The notes beneath the pieces are model-generated. The model was given only the letters and a program-made list of their open reading frames with translations, did no database searches and was not told the origin of the DNA. 56,730 nt of DNA from an uncultured Phycisphaeraceae bacterium (GTDB taxonomy: Bacteria > Planctomycetota > Phycisphaerae > Phycisphaerales > UBA1924), in NCBI GenBank assembly GCA_937899905.1, contig CALCCF010000065.1, positions 1-56,730 on the forward strand, read 5' to 3'. Shown piece after piece: positions 1 through 8,166 of this stretch (position 1 is the stretch's first letter; every line of letters starts with the position of its first letter). The translations under genes were made by a program, and so were the position numbers.

Positions 1-75
1 ATCTACACTTTTCCCCTCCACTACGCTCTTCCTTTCTGTGGGGGGGGGGTAGGTTGGCGGGGGTGGGGAGGGTCG

Positions 76-128
76 GATTCGTTTCGTCCACCGCGCGACC
101 CAGCCCTGGACGTTGGACGAAACGAATC
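76..128. repeat. Palindromic intergenic element, copy 1
   Basis: Perfect 15-bp arms GATTCGTTTCGTCCA (76-90) and TGGACGAAACGAATC (114-128) enclose a 23-nt loop containing ACCCAGCCCTGG. It overlaps the stop codon of the minus-strand gene at 127-825, so it could act as that gene's terminator hairpin, although no T-tract follows. It is preceded by GGGTGGGGAGGGT, which recurs in front of copy 2. The sequence left of it (1-75) holds a ten-G run near 41-50 and no gene. Confidence 0.75.
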
Positions 129-825
129 AGCCCGACTCGGTGCCGACCATCGTGCGCAGCGCGGCGAGAACCTGGACCAGCATCGATGTTGAGATCAGGT
201 GCATGCGGGTGTCGCGGACCACGAGCCAGGCGCAGTCGGGTCGGAACTCGATCGCCTGCACGCCGAGTTTTCCTGTGTGTGTTACGTTTTCGGTGGCGAC
301 GCCGGCGAGCGCGTCGAGCGCCCGATCCCCAAGCTGCGTGTGCTCGGGGTGGACGATCTGCACGAAGCCGCGTTGTTTCTGCCAGAGTTCGGTGACGAGT
401 GACGGTTTGGCCAGGAGTCGCCGGACGAGGAATGGCCTTTCGACCACGACCACGGTGCCCGCGAATCGGCCGCACTCGCACGGGAGTTGGATTGCCAGCG
501 AGCCCGAGTTGCTTGACTTCATCAGCCTGTATCCCGTGCAGGTGTCCGGGCCTTGTGTCCATTGCCAGCCGGAATCAAACGTCACATCGCGCTTGTAGAG
601 CCACGAGGCCTGCACCGCGCCGATCCACCTGGACTGTTGAACAGCGTGCAGGAACGACTCAGGGAAGACGTACGGCTCGGCGCCATTGGCCGAGAACATC
701 TCGCGCCTTGATCTGCTTCGCCGAATGCTCCAGCAGGTTACAACAAACACGAACGCGAGCCCAAGGACCATGATGACGGCACAGACCACCAGCAGCATGA
801 GATGAGCCGGCGTCACCGAGCCCAT
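127..825 (-). CDS. Hypothetical single-pass membrane protein
   Basis: I do not recognise the family. The start is placed at the ATG ending at 825 because CGGAGG lies about nine bases upstream; a longer open frame to 867 has no such site. The 232-residue product begins with a strongly hydrophobic segment at about residues 6-30 (LMLLVVCAVIMVLGLAFVFVV) followed by an Arg/Ser-rich patch, so the bulk is probably cytoplasmic. The soluble part has a Cys pair (PCECGRF) and alternating hydrophobic residues but no motif I can name. It stands alone, and its stop codon lies inside a palindromic element. Confidence 0.6.
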   Translation of the reverse strand: MGSVTPAHLMLLVVCAVIMVLGLAFVFVVTCWSIRRSRSRREMFSANGAEPYVFPESFLHAVQQSRWIGAVQASWLYKRDVTFDSGWQWTQGPDTCTGYRLMKSSNSGSLAIQLPCECGRFAGTVVVVERPFLVRRLLAKPSLVTELWQKQRGFVQIVHPEHTQLGDRALDALAGVATENVTHTGKLGVQAIEFRPDCAWLVVRDTRMHLISTSMLVQVLAALRTMVGTESG

Positions 826-1411
826 GCGAAACGCCTCCGGAGTCGTGCGAGCGGGTGGATGTTGCACACGCTGCCTATGGCGGTGTCCCTGAATGATGCG
901 TGCCGCGGGCGTGGGGTGGGCATGGTGGGTAGGGTATGGCTGGGGTGGGGAGGGTTGGATTCGTTTCGACTACCGCCCAACCCAGCCTTGGGGCGTAGCC
1001 GGAACGCAATGGCGTTCCTTCATCATGCGCGACCAGCACCACAACGACATCAAAACCGACCTTGCGGCGTACAACTCTTTCCATTGAGTCGGAGCGGCAA
1101 CCAAAACCTCCCTCAGAGTAAGACAACGCGTCTTTCACCAGTGATTTGGCTTAGGCCACACCTGCCGTCGCTTCTTCAGCCGTCGCTAAACCACCGTCTC
1201 CAAGGCTGGAAACGATGGTTGGCGTAGCCCATACACGGATCTTTGGCGTTTCAGATTCGAGCGATTACGGGCTCGTCTGTTGTGAGAGTACTACAAGTGT
1301 GTGTTTATACAGCGTTTATGCATTTGACTAGGACAGTGCAGACTGTTGGGCAGTAAAGGAGTCGTGCGAGCGAGCCCCGATGGCGACGACTCGAAGACGA
1401 GGTAGTACATC
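826..1411. other. Gene-free stretch with palindromic repeat
   Basis: No convincing gene lies here. Open frames on both strands across 875-1227 translate to low-complexity Pro/Gly/Arg text and look like by-products of the G/C-rich repeat at 930-1017. The right half (1140-1410) is less GC-rich, with a patch around 1290-1340 (TTTATACAG, TTTATGCATTTGACT) that may carry the promoter of the small membrane protein at 1412. I could not fix a -35/-10 pair there. Confidence 0.5.
962..1017. repeat. Palindromic intergenic element, copy 2
   Basis: Arms CGTTTCGACTAC (962-973) and GTAGCCGGAACG (995-1006) pair with two mismatches around a loop with ACCCAGCCTTGGGG. A second small perfect hairpin, GAACGC/GCGTTC, follows at 1002-1017. 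The 5' flank GGGTGGGGAGGGTTGGATTCGTTTCG repeats the flank and left arm of copy 1. Confidence 0.7.
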
Positions 1412-1549
1412 ATGTCACTCTCAGACATCATCCTGATCATCCTGACGATTCTCCTGCTGTTCGTCACCCTCGGAATCTGGCTGGAACCACATCCGATCAA
1501 ACGCGTGATGGAGTGGCGTCAACGTCGACGCGAACAGGCTGAATCGTGA
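1412..1549 (+). CDS. Small hydrophobic membrane protein (45 aa)
   Basis: This short ATG frame encodes one transmembrane helix (residues about 5-24, IILIILTILLLFVTLGIWL) followed by a basic tail (KRVMEWRQRRREQAES). The hydrophobic-then-basic layout, an ACGAGG sequence about nine bases before the ATG, and codon use typical of the region support a real gene. No family is recognisable. It is followed at once by a palindromic element and the converging ATPase gene. Single-helix proteins of this size often act as accessory subunits or toxins, but nothing here decides that. Confidence 0.5.
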   Translation: MSLSDIILIILTILLLFVTLGIWLEPHPIKRVMEWRQRRREQAES

Positions 1550-1575
1550 GCCGATGCCAGCACAGTGCCGAATTG

Positions 1576-1620
1576 CGTTTCGGCTACGCCCTAAGCCTGG
1601 GTCCACCCGTAGCCGAAACG
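1576..1620. repeat. Palindromic intergenic element, copy 3 (inverted)
   Basis: Perfect 13-bp arms CGTTTCGGCTACG (1576-1588) and CGTAGCCGAAACG (1608-1620). Read on the minus strand, loop and right arm (GGGCGTAGCCGAAACGCAAT) match copy 2 almost base for base, so it is the same family in opposite orientation. It lies between two converging genes, a usual place for a bidirectional terminator. Confidence 0.75.
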
Positions 1621-1633
1621 TGAGGCACTTGGC

Positions 1634-2671
1634 TTACGGCATCCGCAAGAACGTGTGCGGATCACCTCGCAGCCCGGAGCCGTGGCGTTCCCACAGATCG
1701 TCCACTGCCCCCTTGTTGAGCGTGTTCCGCGCGTGGGCGCGCCCAGGCCGCGTCGCCTCCGGCCACCGCTCCAACACCTGCTCCACCGTCAACCCCGGCG
1801 GCTCGCTGGGCAGCAACCCCTCGATGATCCGCTGCATGCCCTCGGTGCGCAGCGTGCCGGGCTGGCCGAGCGTGCGGTAGCCCTCCTTTGTAAGTTCGAT
1901 CACCATCTCGGGCGGCACCTCGGAGTAGCGGCCGAAGGCGGTCAGCTTGCGGCGGGTATCGCCGGTGTCTTGCGGGTTGAAGCGGCGCAGCTCGACGATC
2001 GCGTCGACGAAGCCGGGGAGCGCGCCGCTGCCTCGACTCGCCTGGGCCTGGTCGCCCTCGCCCTTGCGCGGGTGGTGCACGAGCAGCACGGCCGCGCCCT
2101 CCTCGCTGATGTTGCGCAGCGGCGCGAGCGCCTGCACCACCTCGCTCGCGTCGTTCTCGTTGTGCACGGGCCACAGGCTGGGCAGCGTGTCGAGCACGAC
2201 CATCGCGATCGAGTGCCGCCGCACGGCCGATGTCAGATCCTCGATCAGGTCGAGCCAGCCCTGGTGCGTCGGCCTTGCGAACGTGTCGCGCTGCACGAGC
2301 AGGTTGGTCGAGCCCAGGCCAAGCTCGTCGCGCCGCCGCGCCCACACGCCCGCGGGCTCCTCGCTCACGATCGCCACGGGGTCGTGCATCGGCACATCAA
2401 CAAGCCCCGTGCCCAGCGGCAGGTCGCGAAGCAAGTGCCCGAGCAGCGTCGTCTTGCCCGCCTTCCACAAGCCGGTGAGCAGCGTCACGCCACCGCGCGC
2501 GACGTACCCCGGCCAGATCCAATCGGGCGACTCGCTGGGCCCAAGCTCGCCCAGCGCGGTGAGCGTCAATCCGTTTCGTGCACGAGCCATTTCGCGGTTT
2601 GGGGGTGGGGTGGTGCGTGCCGGAATCGAATCCGCGGCTTTGGTCTCCGTCTCATTGAGGTTCACGCGCAC
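1634..2671 (-). CDS. RepA/AAA_25-type ATPase
   Basis: A RecA-fold P-loop ATPase of the AAA_25/RepA-helicase group, found in plasmid, phage and integrated-element replication modules. Walker A is GLWKAGKTT at residues about 67-75, the Walker B-like strand is MVVLDTLPS near 155, and a sensor-like LLVHHPRK follows near 195. The C-terminal third (from about 270) looks like a helical or winged domain. The GTG start at 2671 has GAGG seven bases upstream and overlaps the previous gene's stop; a GTGA overlap start at 2665 and an ATG at 2590 are alternatives. With its small upstream partner it resembles the replication or DNA-handling core of an integrated element, but no integrase or primase is visible. 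Confidence 0.75.
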   Translation of the reverse strand: MRVNLNETETKAADSIPARTTPPPNREMARARNGLTLTALGELGPSESPDWIWPGYVARGGVTLLTGLWKAGKTTLLGHLLRDLPLGTGLVDVPMHDPVAIVSEEPAGVWARRRDELGLGSTNLLVQRDTFARPTHQGWLDLIEDLTSAVRRHSIAMVVLDTLPSLWPVHNENDASEVVQALAPLRNISEEGAAVLLVHHPRKGEGDQAQASRGSGALPGFVDAIVELRRFNPQDTGDTRRKLTAFGRYSEVPPEMVIELTKEGYRTLGQPGTLRTEGMQRIIEGLLPSEPPGLTVEQVLERWPEATRPGRAHARNTLNKGAVDDLWERHGSGLRGDPHTFLRMP

Positions 2672-3021
2672 GCGGACACCTCGCTTCCAACACCGGCCTC
2701 GACGAACCGCGCCGTGAGCTCACGAACCAGCACCGCCTCATCGCCGCGCGCCGGTTGCCGCATCGTTTCAAACCCCAGCAGCACCTTCGGCGGCACACCC
2801 CGCAGCACCGCGACCGCCACCCGCACGAGCGGCGCCTGGCAGTACACGTCCATCACCCGCCCGAGGACCTCGAGCGCCAGGTCCCGATGCCGCGACAGCA
2901 ACGCCACGTTCTCCCGATCCCGCTTGAGCACGAGCAACGCGTTGGTGGGCAGGTCGATGACCCCATCCCACCCCCGCATCGCCGCGCAGCTGTGCTTGAG
3001 TTGTTGTTCCAGTACGTCCAT
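2662..3021 (-). CDS. Hypothetical protein, partner of the ATPase
   Basis: 119 residues, no family recognised. The ATG at 3021 is preceded by AGGGGG about eight bases upstream, better than the in-frame start at 3057. The protein is mostly helical with a central Val/Leu-rich segment (VRVAVAVLRGVPPKVLLGF). Its 3' end overlaps the ATPase gene by about ten bases, so the two are probably translated together. It is divergent from the DUF1963 gene at 3195. Confidence 0.55.
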   Translation of the reverse strand: MDVLEQQLKHSCAAMRGWDGVIDLPTNALLVLKRDRENVALLSRHRDLALEVLGRVMDVYCQAPLVRVAVAVLRGVPPKVLLGFETMRQPARGDEAVLVRELTARFVEAGVGSEVSACA

Positions 3022-3194
3022 TGCATAGCCCCCTGTCGTTGCAGAGTCGCGAACCAAGGGGGCTGTGGAACCGTCCTTGGAATCACCAAGAAACGGCGGG
3101 CACTGCCAGTGTCCCCGAACGGACTACGCAATGCAAGCGAAAGCGCATCGACCGCCAAAAGATGGCGCGCAGGGGTGGACATGCACAAAGAATC

Positions 3195-4148
3195 ATGAGA
3201 AGCGAAGAACCCACACCGGTACCATCGCCCATGCCAGCAGCACCCAAACTACCACTGACCAAGGACGACGTCCGCAAGCTCATCACGAAGCACGGCCTCG
3301 ACGACCACGCCGACCTCATCATCGACGGCCTGCGCAAGTCCGTCCGCCTCAAGCCCGGCAAGGTGGTGAAGCGACGCCTGCCCGCCGGCACCAGCAAGTT
3401 TGGCGGCGAGCCCGACCTGCCCAAGAACCAAGAGTGGCCGACGTTCGAAGACCGCCCGCTCCACTTCGTCGCCCAGCTGAACCTCGCGGACCTGCCACCA
3501 AGGTACATCCCCTCGGCCGACCTGCAACGCAAGGGCTTGCTGAGCTTCTGGTACGACACGCAGGGCGATCGCATGGATTGCGGCCTGGACCGAGCGCACG
3601 GTCGCTGGCAGGTTCTGTACCACACGAGCTCGACCGCCCGACAGAGCTTCCCCGAGCACGACGAGAGCGACTACGACTACGGCGACCCTTGGAAGCCCTT
3701 CCCCGAACGACGGGTCGAGATGCTCCCTTCACTCAGCCTCAGCGAAGATGCCGCTGGGACGCTCAGCCGGATGATGTTCGATTTGCCATCCCCGAAGGGG
3801 GAGGAGCTCATCGACGCCATGGACGAGTTCCTTGTAGGCTTCCTGGGCGTACCCCGGATTCGCCAGCACGCGCTGCTGGGTGCAAGATACGGCAGCGACG
3901 ATTCCGATGCCCGCGAGCTTGCCGCTCGACGCGAACTGAAGCTCGCCGACTACGGCCGACTGAAGAAGGCCGACGAAGCCAAGGTCGACAAGCGCAAGCA
4001 GGGCTGGCGACTGCTCCTCGCCCTCGATAGCGATCAAGAGAGCGACTGGCTCTGGTCCGACGAGGGCGTCCTCAGCTTCTGGATCCGCGACAAGGACCTC
4101 AAGGACCGCCGCTTCGATCGCATCTTCGGGAATCTCGAGAGCTGCTAG
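3195..4148 (+). CDS. DUF1963 (YwqG-like) protein
   Basis: 317 residues from the ATG at 3195. The pattern SKFGGEPDLPKNQEWP near residues 60-75, then PLHFVAQLNLADLP and GLLSFWYD, is the DUF1963/YwqG signature. The closing WRLLLALDSDQ and EGVLSFWIRDKDL also fit. The molecular role of this family is poorly defined; members are soluble and often sit in accessory regions. No clear ribosome site precedes the ATG. An open frame continues upstream to a TTG at 3021, but its translation (Arg/Lys/Thr-rich) is unlike the family. Confidence 0.75.
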   Translation: MRSEEPTPVPSPMPAAPKLPLTKDDVRKLITKHGLDDHADLIIDGLRKSVRLKPGKVVKRRLPAGTSKFGGEPDLPKNQEWPTFEDRPLHFVAQLNLADLPPRYIPSADLQRKGLLSFWYDTQGDRMDCGLDRAHGRWQVLYHTSSTARQSFPEHDESDYDYGDPWKPFPERRVEMLPSLSLSEDAAGTLSRMMFDLPSPKGEELIDAMDEFLVGFLGVPRIRQHALLGARYGSDDSDARELAARRELKLADYGRLKKADEAKVDKRKQGWRLLLALDSDQESDWLWSDEGVLSFWIRDKDLKDRRFDRIFGNLESC

Positions 4149-4179
4149 AGCAAACCTGCGAGGCGCGTGACCCTGACAC

Positions 4180-5070
4180 TCACCCCTCCCCAGACTCCTG
4201 CTCCGCCGCCCGTGCCGCCTCGCGCGCCGCACGACGCTCCTCGGCCCGCTCCTCCAGCGCCTTGCCATACGCGACCATCACCATCAACGCCGTGGGCGCG
4301 ATGTACTCGCCCGCCGTCGCCGCCACGCTCTCAAGGTCGCGGTGCTCGCCCGCACGCACCTCGTCGGCGAGGTCGGCGATCACGTTGTGCACGCTGCCCA
4401 CAAGCTCGGCCATGATCTCGAAGATCGCGTCGCTGTCCGTGGGCAGGAAGCGCTGCACCGCCGGGTTGTCCAGCGGCAGCTTCACGTACCACTTCTCGTC
4501 CTGCTGCGTCAGGCTCAGCCCAACGATCGGCTTGTCCTGCCAGCTGAGCGCCACGATGTCGTCGGTGATGTACACCGGCTGCAGCTTGTCGCCGTTGCGT
4601 TCCAACCAGCCATACGGATCGGCCAGCAGCTCACGCACGACGTTGTCCAAGCCCTCGCGCAGTCGATCGTTATCCCGCACCGCATCGGGCGCCCCGCGAG
4701 CCACACCGCCCGAGGCCGTCAGCGCCCGACCGATCAGGCTGTTGATCTCCCCGCTCTCGGCCGCCTCGTCCGCACGCGCACGGATGCTGGCGACCTCCTG
4801 GGGAAACTCGACGGCGCTCGCCTCACCGCGCCCCTGCAGCTGGTCGAGCGTGCGACCAAACCGATCGATCACCAGCTGCTGCCCCTCGGTCTCGGCCCAC
4901 ACGAGCTCGCTGAGCCGCCGCGTGTTGCCATCGACGACCATCTGCCGAGCCGTGTCGATCAACGCCTCGGGCGTCTCCTGGCTGTACTCTTTGGAGCAGC
5001 CGGTACTTAGGGCTAGCGCGACGAACGTCGCACAAACCGCCACGAGTCTGAAGCCTGTATAAGGACTCAT
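4180..5070 (-). CDS. Hypothetical lipoprotein
   Basis: 296 residues. The N-terminus is a signal peptide with lipobox LSTGC (Cys at about residue 25), so the mature protein is probably anchored to a membrane facing the periplasm. The remainder is acidic and helical with no motif I can assign; the middle (VYITDDIVALSWQDKPIVGL, about 165-185) reads as beta strands and the C-terminus is an Ala/Arg/Glu-rich helix. It converges on the DUF1963 gene and is divergent from thiS with 66 bp between. A TACGGT hexamer six bases before the ATG and the lack of a ribosome site suggest a leaderless message. Confidence 0.7.
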   Translation of the reverse strand: MSPYTGFRLVAVCATFVALALSTGCSKEYSQETPEALIDTARQMVVDGNTRRLSELVWAETEGQQLVIDRFGRTLDQLQGRGEASAVEFPQEVASIRARADEAAESGEINSLIGRALTASGGVARGAPDAVRDNDRLREGLDNVVRELLADPYGWLERNGDKLQPVYITDDIVALSWQDKPIVGLSLTQQDEKWYVKLPLDNPAVQRFLPTDSDAIFEIMAELVGSVHNVIADLADEVRAGEHRDLESVAATAGEYIAPTALMVMVAYGKALEERAEERRAAREAARAAEQESGEG

Positions 5071-5076
5071 ACGTAT

Positions 5077-5082
5077 ACCGTA
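5077..5082 (-). promoter_or_regulatory. Candidate -10 hexamer for leaderless lipoprotein gene
   Basis: TACGGT on the minus strand, ending six bases before the ATG at 5070, with no Shine-Dalgarno sequence between. No convincing -35 box. Confidence 0.35.
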
Positions 5083-5125
5083 CGCAAGACCCGCAGACCA
5101 CGTAACAGGCCACGGTCATCGGGGG

Positions 5126-5131
5126 TATCAT
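5126..5131 (+). promoter_or_regulatory. Candidate -10 hexamer for leaderless thiS
   Basis: TATCAT, then CGGCC, then the thiS ATG. With initiation about six bases after the hexamer, transcription would start on the ATG itself. No ribosome site is present. Confidence 0.45.
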
Positions 5132-5136
5132 CGGCC

Positions 5137-5358
5137 ATGACGACGTCCACCGAGTCGGTGAGTCTGGAAGTCAACGGCGAGCCCCGCGAGGTCCCCGCGG
5201 GCACCACCATCGCCGGCCTCATCGAGCACCTCGAGCTGGGCCGCACCGCCTGCGCCGTCGAGGTCAACCGCGAGCTGGCCCCCAAGGCCACGCACGAGGC
5301 CCACACGCTGCAAAGCGGCGACACCATCGAGATCGTCACCCTCGTCGGCGGCGGCTGA
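5137..5358 (+). CDS. thiS: Sulfur carrier protein ThiS
   Basis: 73 residues with the ubiquitin-like ThiS/MoaD fold pattern: VSLEVNGEPREVPAGTTIAGLIEHL at the start and the diagnostic C-terminal IVTLVGGG, whose terminal Gly-Gly is adenylated and converted to thiocarboxylate for thiazole synthesis in the thiamine pathway. The middle CAVEVNRELAPK matches the family's AVEVNGEVVPR-type motif. No thiG, thiF or thiE lies beside it, so its partners are elsewhere. It appears to be a single-gene, leaderless transcript. Confidence 0.9.
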   Translation: MTTSTESVSLEVNGEPREVPAGTTIAGLIEHLELGRTACAVEVNRELAPKATHEAHTLQSGDTIEIVTLVGGG

Positions 5359-5423
5359 TCGCAACCCTCGCGAATCCGCGTGTGTATACCCACCGAGCGA
5401 ACGATGCTCAGGGGAGGTCTCGC

Positions 5424-6263
5424 ATGCGTGCCGCAGTCTCAACGCCAGCCGTGCTCTTGATCGGTTCCGCAACCGCCTTCGCGCAGGGCCCCGCGTTCCC
5501 CGAGGTCGTGGAGTTCGAGGCCGCGGTGTTCGCCAGCGTGTGGACCGACTTCCTGCCATTCCCACTGTCCGACAGCGAGCAAGACGCCGACCGCGACGTC
5601 ACCGGCCCCGAAGCCGAGGCGCTCGCACAGATCGTGGGCGATCCGTTCTCGTATCCAAGCTCGGAAGTCGAGGTCGTGGCCGAGGGGCAGGCGAGCGGCT
5701 CGAACCGCATCACGCTCGACATGGTCGCGGTCGTCGATCTGGAACGCTGGCCGTCCGGGCGCACACCACGCGAACGTCGGGCCGAGGGCGAATGGCAGCA
5801 CTCGCTCGTGTTCGATCTCAACCAACCAACACGCGCCGAGATCCGTGTCCTGCCCAGCGGCTTCGACGGCTTGGACTTCCCGTCGTTCGAGCCCGGCAGG
5901 CTCATCGGCCCCGACGGCGAGATCTTCAGCGGCCAGCCCGTGCCGGGCATCACCTCGTGGACCTGGCTCGTCACGCTCGACCCCGGGCGTTATGTGTTCG
6001 AGACCTTCGGCGAGTTCGGCGTCACCCTCGACCGCAGCGGTGCCCTGTTCGAGAACCCCGCCCTGGACATCAGCATGCTCTTCTTCCAGGCCGGCTGCCC
6101 CGCCGACCTCGACGGCGACGGCGAACTCACAGTCTTCGACTTCTTGGAGTTTCAGAACCTCTTCGACACCGGCGATCTCCGCGCCGACTTCGACGACGAC
6201 GGCGAGCTCACCCTCTTCGACTTCCTCGCCTTCCAGAACGCCTTCGACGCTGGGTGCCCGTAG
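5424..6263 (+). CDS. Secreted protein with GC-type dockerin tail
   Basis: 279 residues. The ATG at 5424 follows GGGGAGG and begins a signal peptide (MRAAVSTPAVLLIGSATAFA) with a likely cut before QGPAF. The body (about 20-225) is not recognised; it has GEIFSGQPVPGITSWTW and strand-rich text, so it is likely a beta-sandwich surface or exported protein. From about residue 226 come CPADLDGDGELT and FDFLEFQNLFD, then a second DDDGELT/FDFLAFQNAFD loop ending in GC: two EF-hand-like calcium loops bracketed by Cys. Such tails in Phycisphaerales are taken to be attachment or sorting modules. First of three adjacent tailed genes. Confidence 0.8.
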   Translation: MRAAVSTPAVLLIGSATAFAQGPAFPEVVEFEAAVFASVWTDFLPFPLSDSEQDADRDVTGPEAEALAQIVGDPFSYPSSEVEVVAEGQASGSNRITLDMVAVVDLERWPSGRTPRERRAEGEWQHSLVFDLNQPTRAEIRVLPSGFDGLDFPSFEPGRLIGPDGEIFSGQPVPGITSWTWLVTLDPGRYVFETFGEFGVTLDRSGALFENPALDISMLFFQAGCPADLDGDGELTVFDFLEFQNLFDTGDLRADFDDDGELTLFDFLAFQNAFDAGCP

Positions 6264-6291
6264 CGATTCGGGAAGTCCTTTTACCAACCCG

Positions 6292-6320
6292 TTGACATCC
6301 CTGCCAATTTCTGGTAATCT
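6292..6320 (+). promoter_or_regulatory. Sigma-70-type promoter before FG-GAP gene
   Basis: TTGACA (6292-6297), a 17-base spacer, then TAATCT (6315-6320): a near-consensus housekeeping promoter 42 bases before the ATG at 6363. A TGGAGG ribosome site lies in the leader. It implies the FG-GAP gene is transcribed separately from the preceding tailed gene. Confidence 0.75.
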
Positions 6321-6362
6321 GTTCCCAGGTATGGCCCGAGAACCGGACGATGGAGGTGTCTG

Positions 6363-8096
6363 ATGGGTGTGCCGAAGACGGGGCGTGCGGTGGCATTGAT
6401 GGTGGCCGTAGGGCTGCCAATGGCGTGCCCGGGAGTAGCCCTGGCCCAGGGTGATCCGCTGGCCGAGCCTTTTCCGGCGGCGTTGAACGCCGCCGATCTC
6501 GATGGCACGATCGGCTTTGCAGTCGACGGCTTCGGGTCACCTGCCCATTTGGGTGCCAGCGTCGCAGACGCGGGTGATCTCAACGGCGATGGTGTCGGTG
6601 ACTTCATCGTGGACACAGCCGATGATGACAGCGGCGCTTTGACCTACGTCGTCTTCGGCATCGCGGGCGGCCTCCCGGCGGTCGTGGACCCGCAGGACCT
6701 GAACGGCGCGAACGGCTTCCGCATGATCGGGTTCGACAGCCCGATGCTCTCGGATCACACGGTGGCGCGAGCAGGCGACGTCAACGGTGATGGCATCGAT
6801 GACATCATCATCGGGTCGTCACGAGTCGCCACGGGTTATGGCAATGCGTCGGTCGTCTTTGGCCGAACCACGGGCTTCCCGGCGACGCTATCCCTCTTCG
6901 ATCTCGATGGCGATGATGGATTCAACGTGCCCGGCATCACTGGGCCTTATGGCTTGGGCAATGCCGTCGCTGGGGCGGGCGATATCAACGGCGACGGCAT
7001 CGACGATATCGTCATCGGCGCGGATGAGTACTACGCCGGCTGGTTTAGTTGTGGTGCAGCCTACATCATCTTCGGTAAGACGACCGGCTTCGACGCCTCG
7101 GTAAGCCTCGCGTCACTGAACGGGAGCAATGGCTTCACCGTGTACGGCGATGGCTACATAGAGCTCGTGGGCCGATCGGTGGCGGCCGCGGGCGACATCA
7201 ACGGCGATGGATTTGACGACCTCGTCATCGGCTCGTCGGACTGGGGCGATCACCCGTATTACGGACCCCTCGATCGCGGAGGGTCCGCCTATGTGATCTT
7301 CGGTCGCGATGGCGCATTTCCAAGACGAATCTTCACCCAACGCCTTGACGGACTCGGATTCGAGATCCGTAGCGACGAGACCAGCGGCGACTTCGGTGAA
7401 GAAGTTGCTGCTGCCGGCGACCTGAACGGTGACGGCTCGGATGATTTGGTGATCGGCAAGCGTGAACGCGGTTCCGCATATGTGATCTACGGGCGCAATG
7501 CCGACGAACCGCCCTTCCCCACGTTGTTGTCGGTCGCCGATCTCTCGCCAAGCGATGGCGTGCGGTTCCGGGGGCAGCGGTGGACAGGCCGTGCGGTGGC
7601 TCCATTGGGCGACATCAACGGTGATGGCCTCGACGACGTGGCATTTGGGACGCCCCTTTGGGGCGCTCCCGGTTATGCTGGAGCGACCTATGTGGTGTAC
7701 GGCCGCAATGAAGACTTCCCGCCGGTGCTCGACCTGGAGTTGCTCAACGGAAACGATGGGTTCTTGATTCGCGGAGAGGATTTGAACAGCTGGTTTGGGG
7801 ACGATGTTTCTTCAGCCGGCGATGTGAACGACGATGGCGTGAATGACATCTTGATCGGTGCTCCATCGAGAACGGGCAGCGCCGTGGAAGCAGGCCGCGC
7901 GTATGTGATCTACGGTCGCTCGGCTTCGTGCCCCGCCGACCTCGACGGCGACGGAGAGCTGACCGTCTTCGACTTCCTCGAGTTCCAGAACCTCTTCGAC
8001 ACCGGCGATCTCCGCGCCGACTTCGACGACGACGGCCGCCTTACCCTCTTCGACTTCCTCGCCTTCCAGAACGCCTTCGACGCCGGCTGCGGTTAA
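6363..8096 (+). CDS. FG-GAP (integrin-alpha-like) beta-propeller with GC-type dockerin tail
   Basis: 577 residues. A signal peptide (about 1-28, ending ALAQ) is followed by seven or so FG-GAP repeats of about 60-70 residues, each with a calcium loop such as AGDLNGDGVGDFIV, AGDVNGDGIDDIIIG or AGDINGDGFDDLVIG and a YVIFGR strand. These should form one propeller of the integrin-alpha type. The last 55 residues are the double calcium-loop GC tail (CPADLDGDGELTVFDFL ... FDAGCG). Probably an exported surface-associated adhesion or scaffold protein; ligand unknown. It has its own promoter at 6292-6320. Confidence 0.9.
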   Translation: MGVPKTGRAVALMVAVGLPMACPGVALAQGDPLAEPFPAALNAADLDGTIGFAVDGFGSPAHLGASVADAGDLNGDGVGDFIVDTADDDSGALTYVVFGIAGGLPAVVDPQDLNGANGFRMIGFDSPMLSDHTVARAGDVNGDGIDDIIIGSSRVATGYGNASVVFGRTTGFPATLSLFDLDGDDGFNVPGITGPYGLGNAVAGAGDINGDGIDDIVIGADEYYAGWFSCGAAYIIFGKTTGFDASVSLASLNGSNGFTVYGDGYIELVGRSVAAAGDINGDGFDDLVIGSSDWGDHPYYGPLDRGGSAYVIFGRDGAFPRRIFTQRLDGLGFEIRSDETSGDFGEEVAAAGDLNGDGSDDLVIGKRERGSAYVIYGRNADEPPFPTLLSVADLSPSDGVRFRGQRWTGRAVAPLGDINGDGLDDVAFGTPLWGAPGYAGATYVVYGRNEDFPPVLDLELLNGNDGFLIRGEDLNSWFGDDVSSAGDVNDDGVNDILIGAPSRTGSAVEAGRAYVIYGRSASCPADLDGDGELTVFDFLEFQNLFDTGDLRADFDDDGRLTLFDFLAFQNAFDAGCG

Positions 8097-8102
8097 CACC
8101 GC

Positions 8103-8131
8103 TTGCAACGCGGTCCGATTTCGGGTATCTT
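8103..8131 (+). promoter_or_regulatory. Sigma-70-type promoter before beta-helix gene
   Basis: TTGCAA (8103-8108), a 17-base spacer and TATCTT (8126-8131), 35 bases before the ATG at 8167. GAGGGGG serves as ribosome site. Same layout as the promoter at 6292-6320. Confidence 0.65.
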
Positions 8132-8166
8132 GCCCTTGGGCCATCACCGGCCCGAGGGGGTGCCGC

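Noticed and set aside
875-1138. 87-codon minus frame ending in Pro/His-rich text
   Set aside because: Produced by the palindromic repeat and its G-rich flank; the same text recurs with the repeat.
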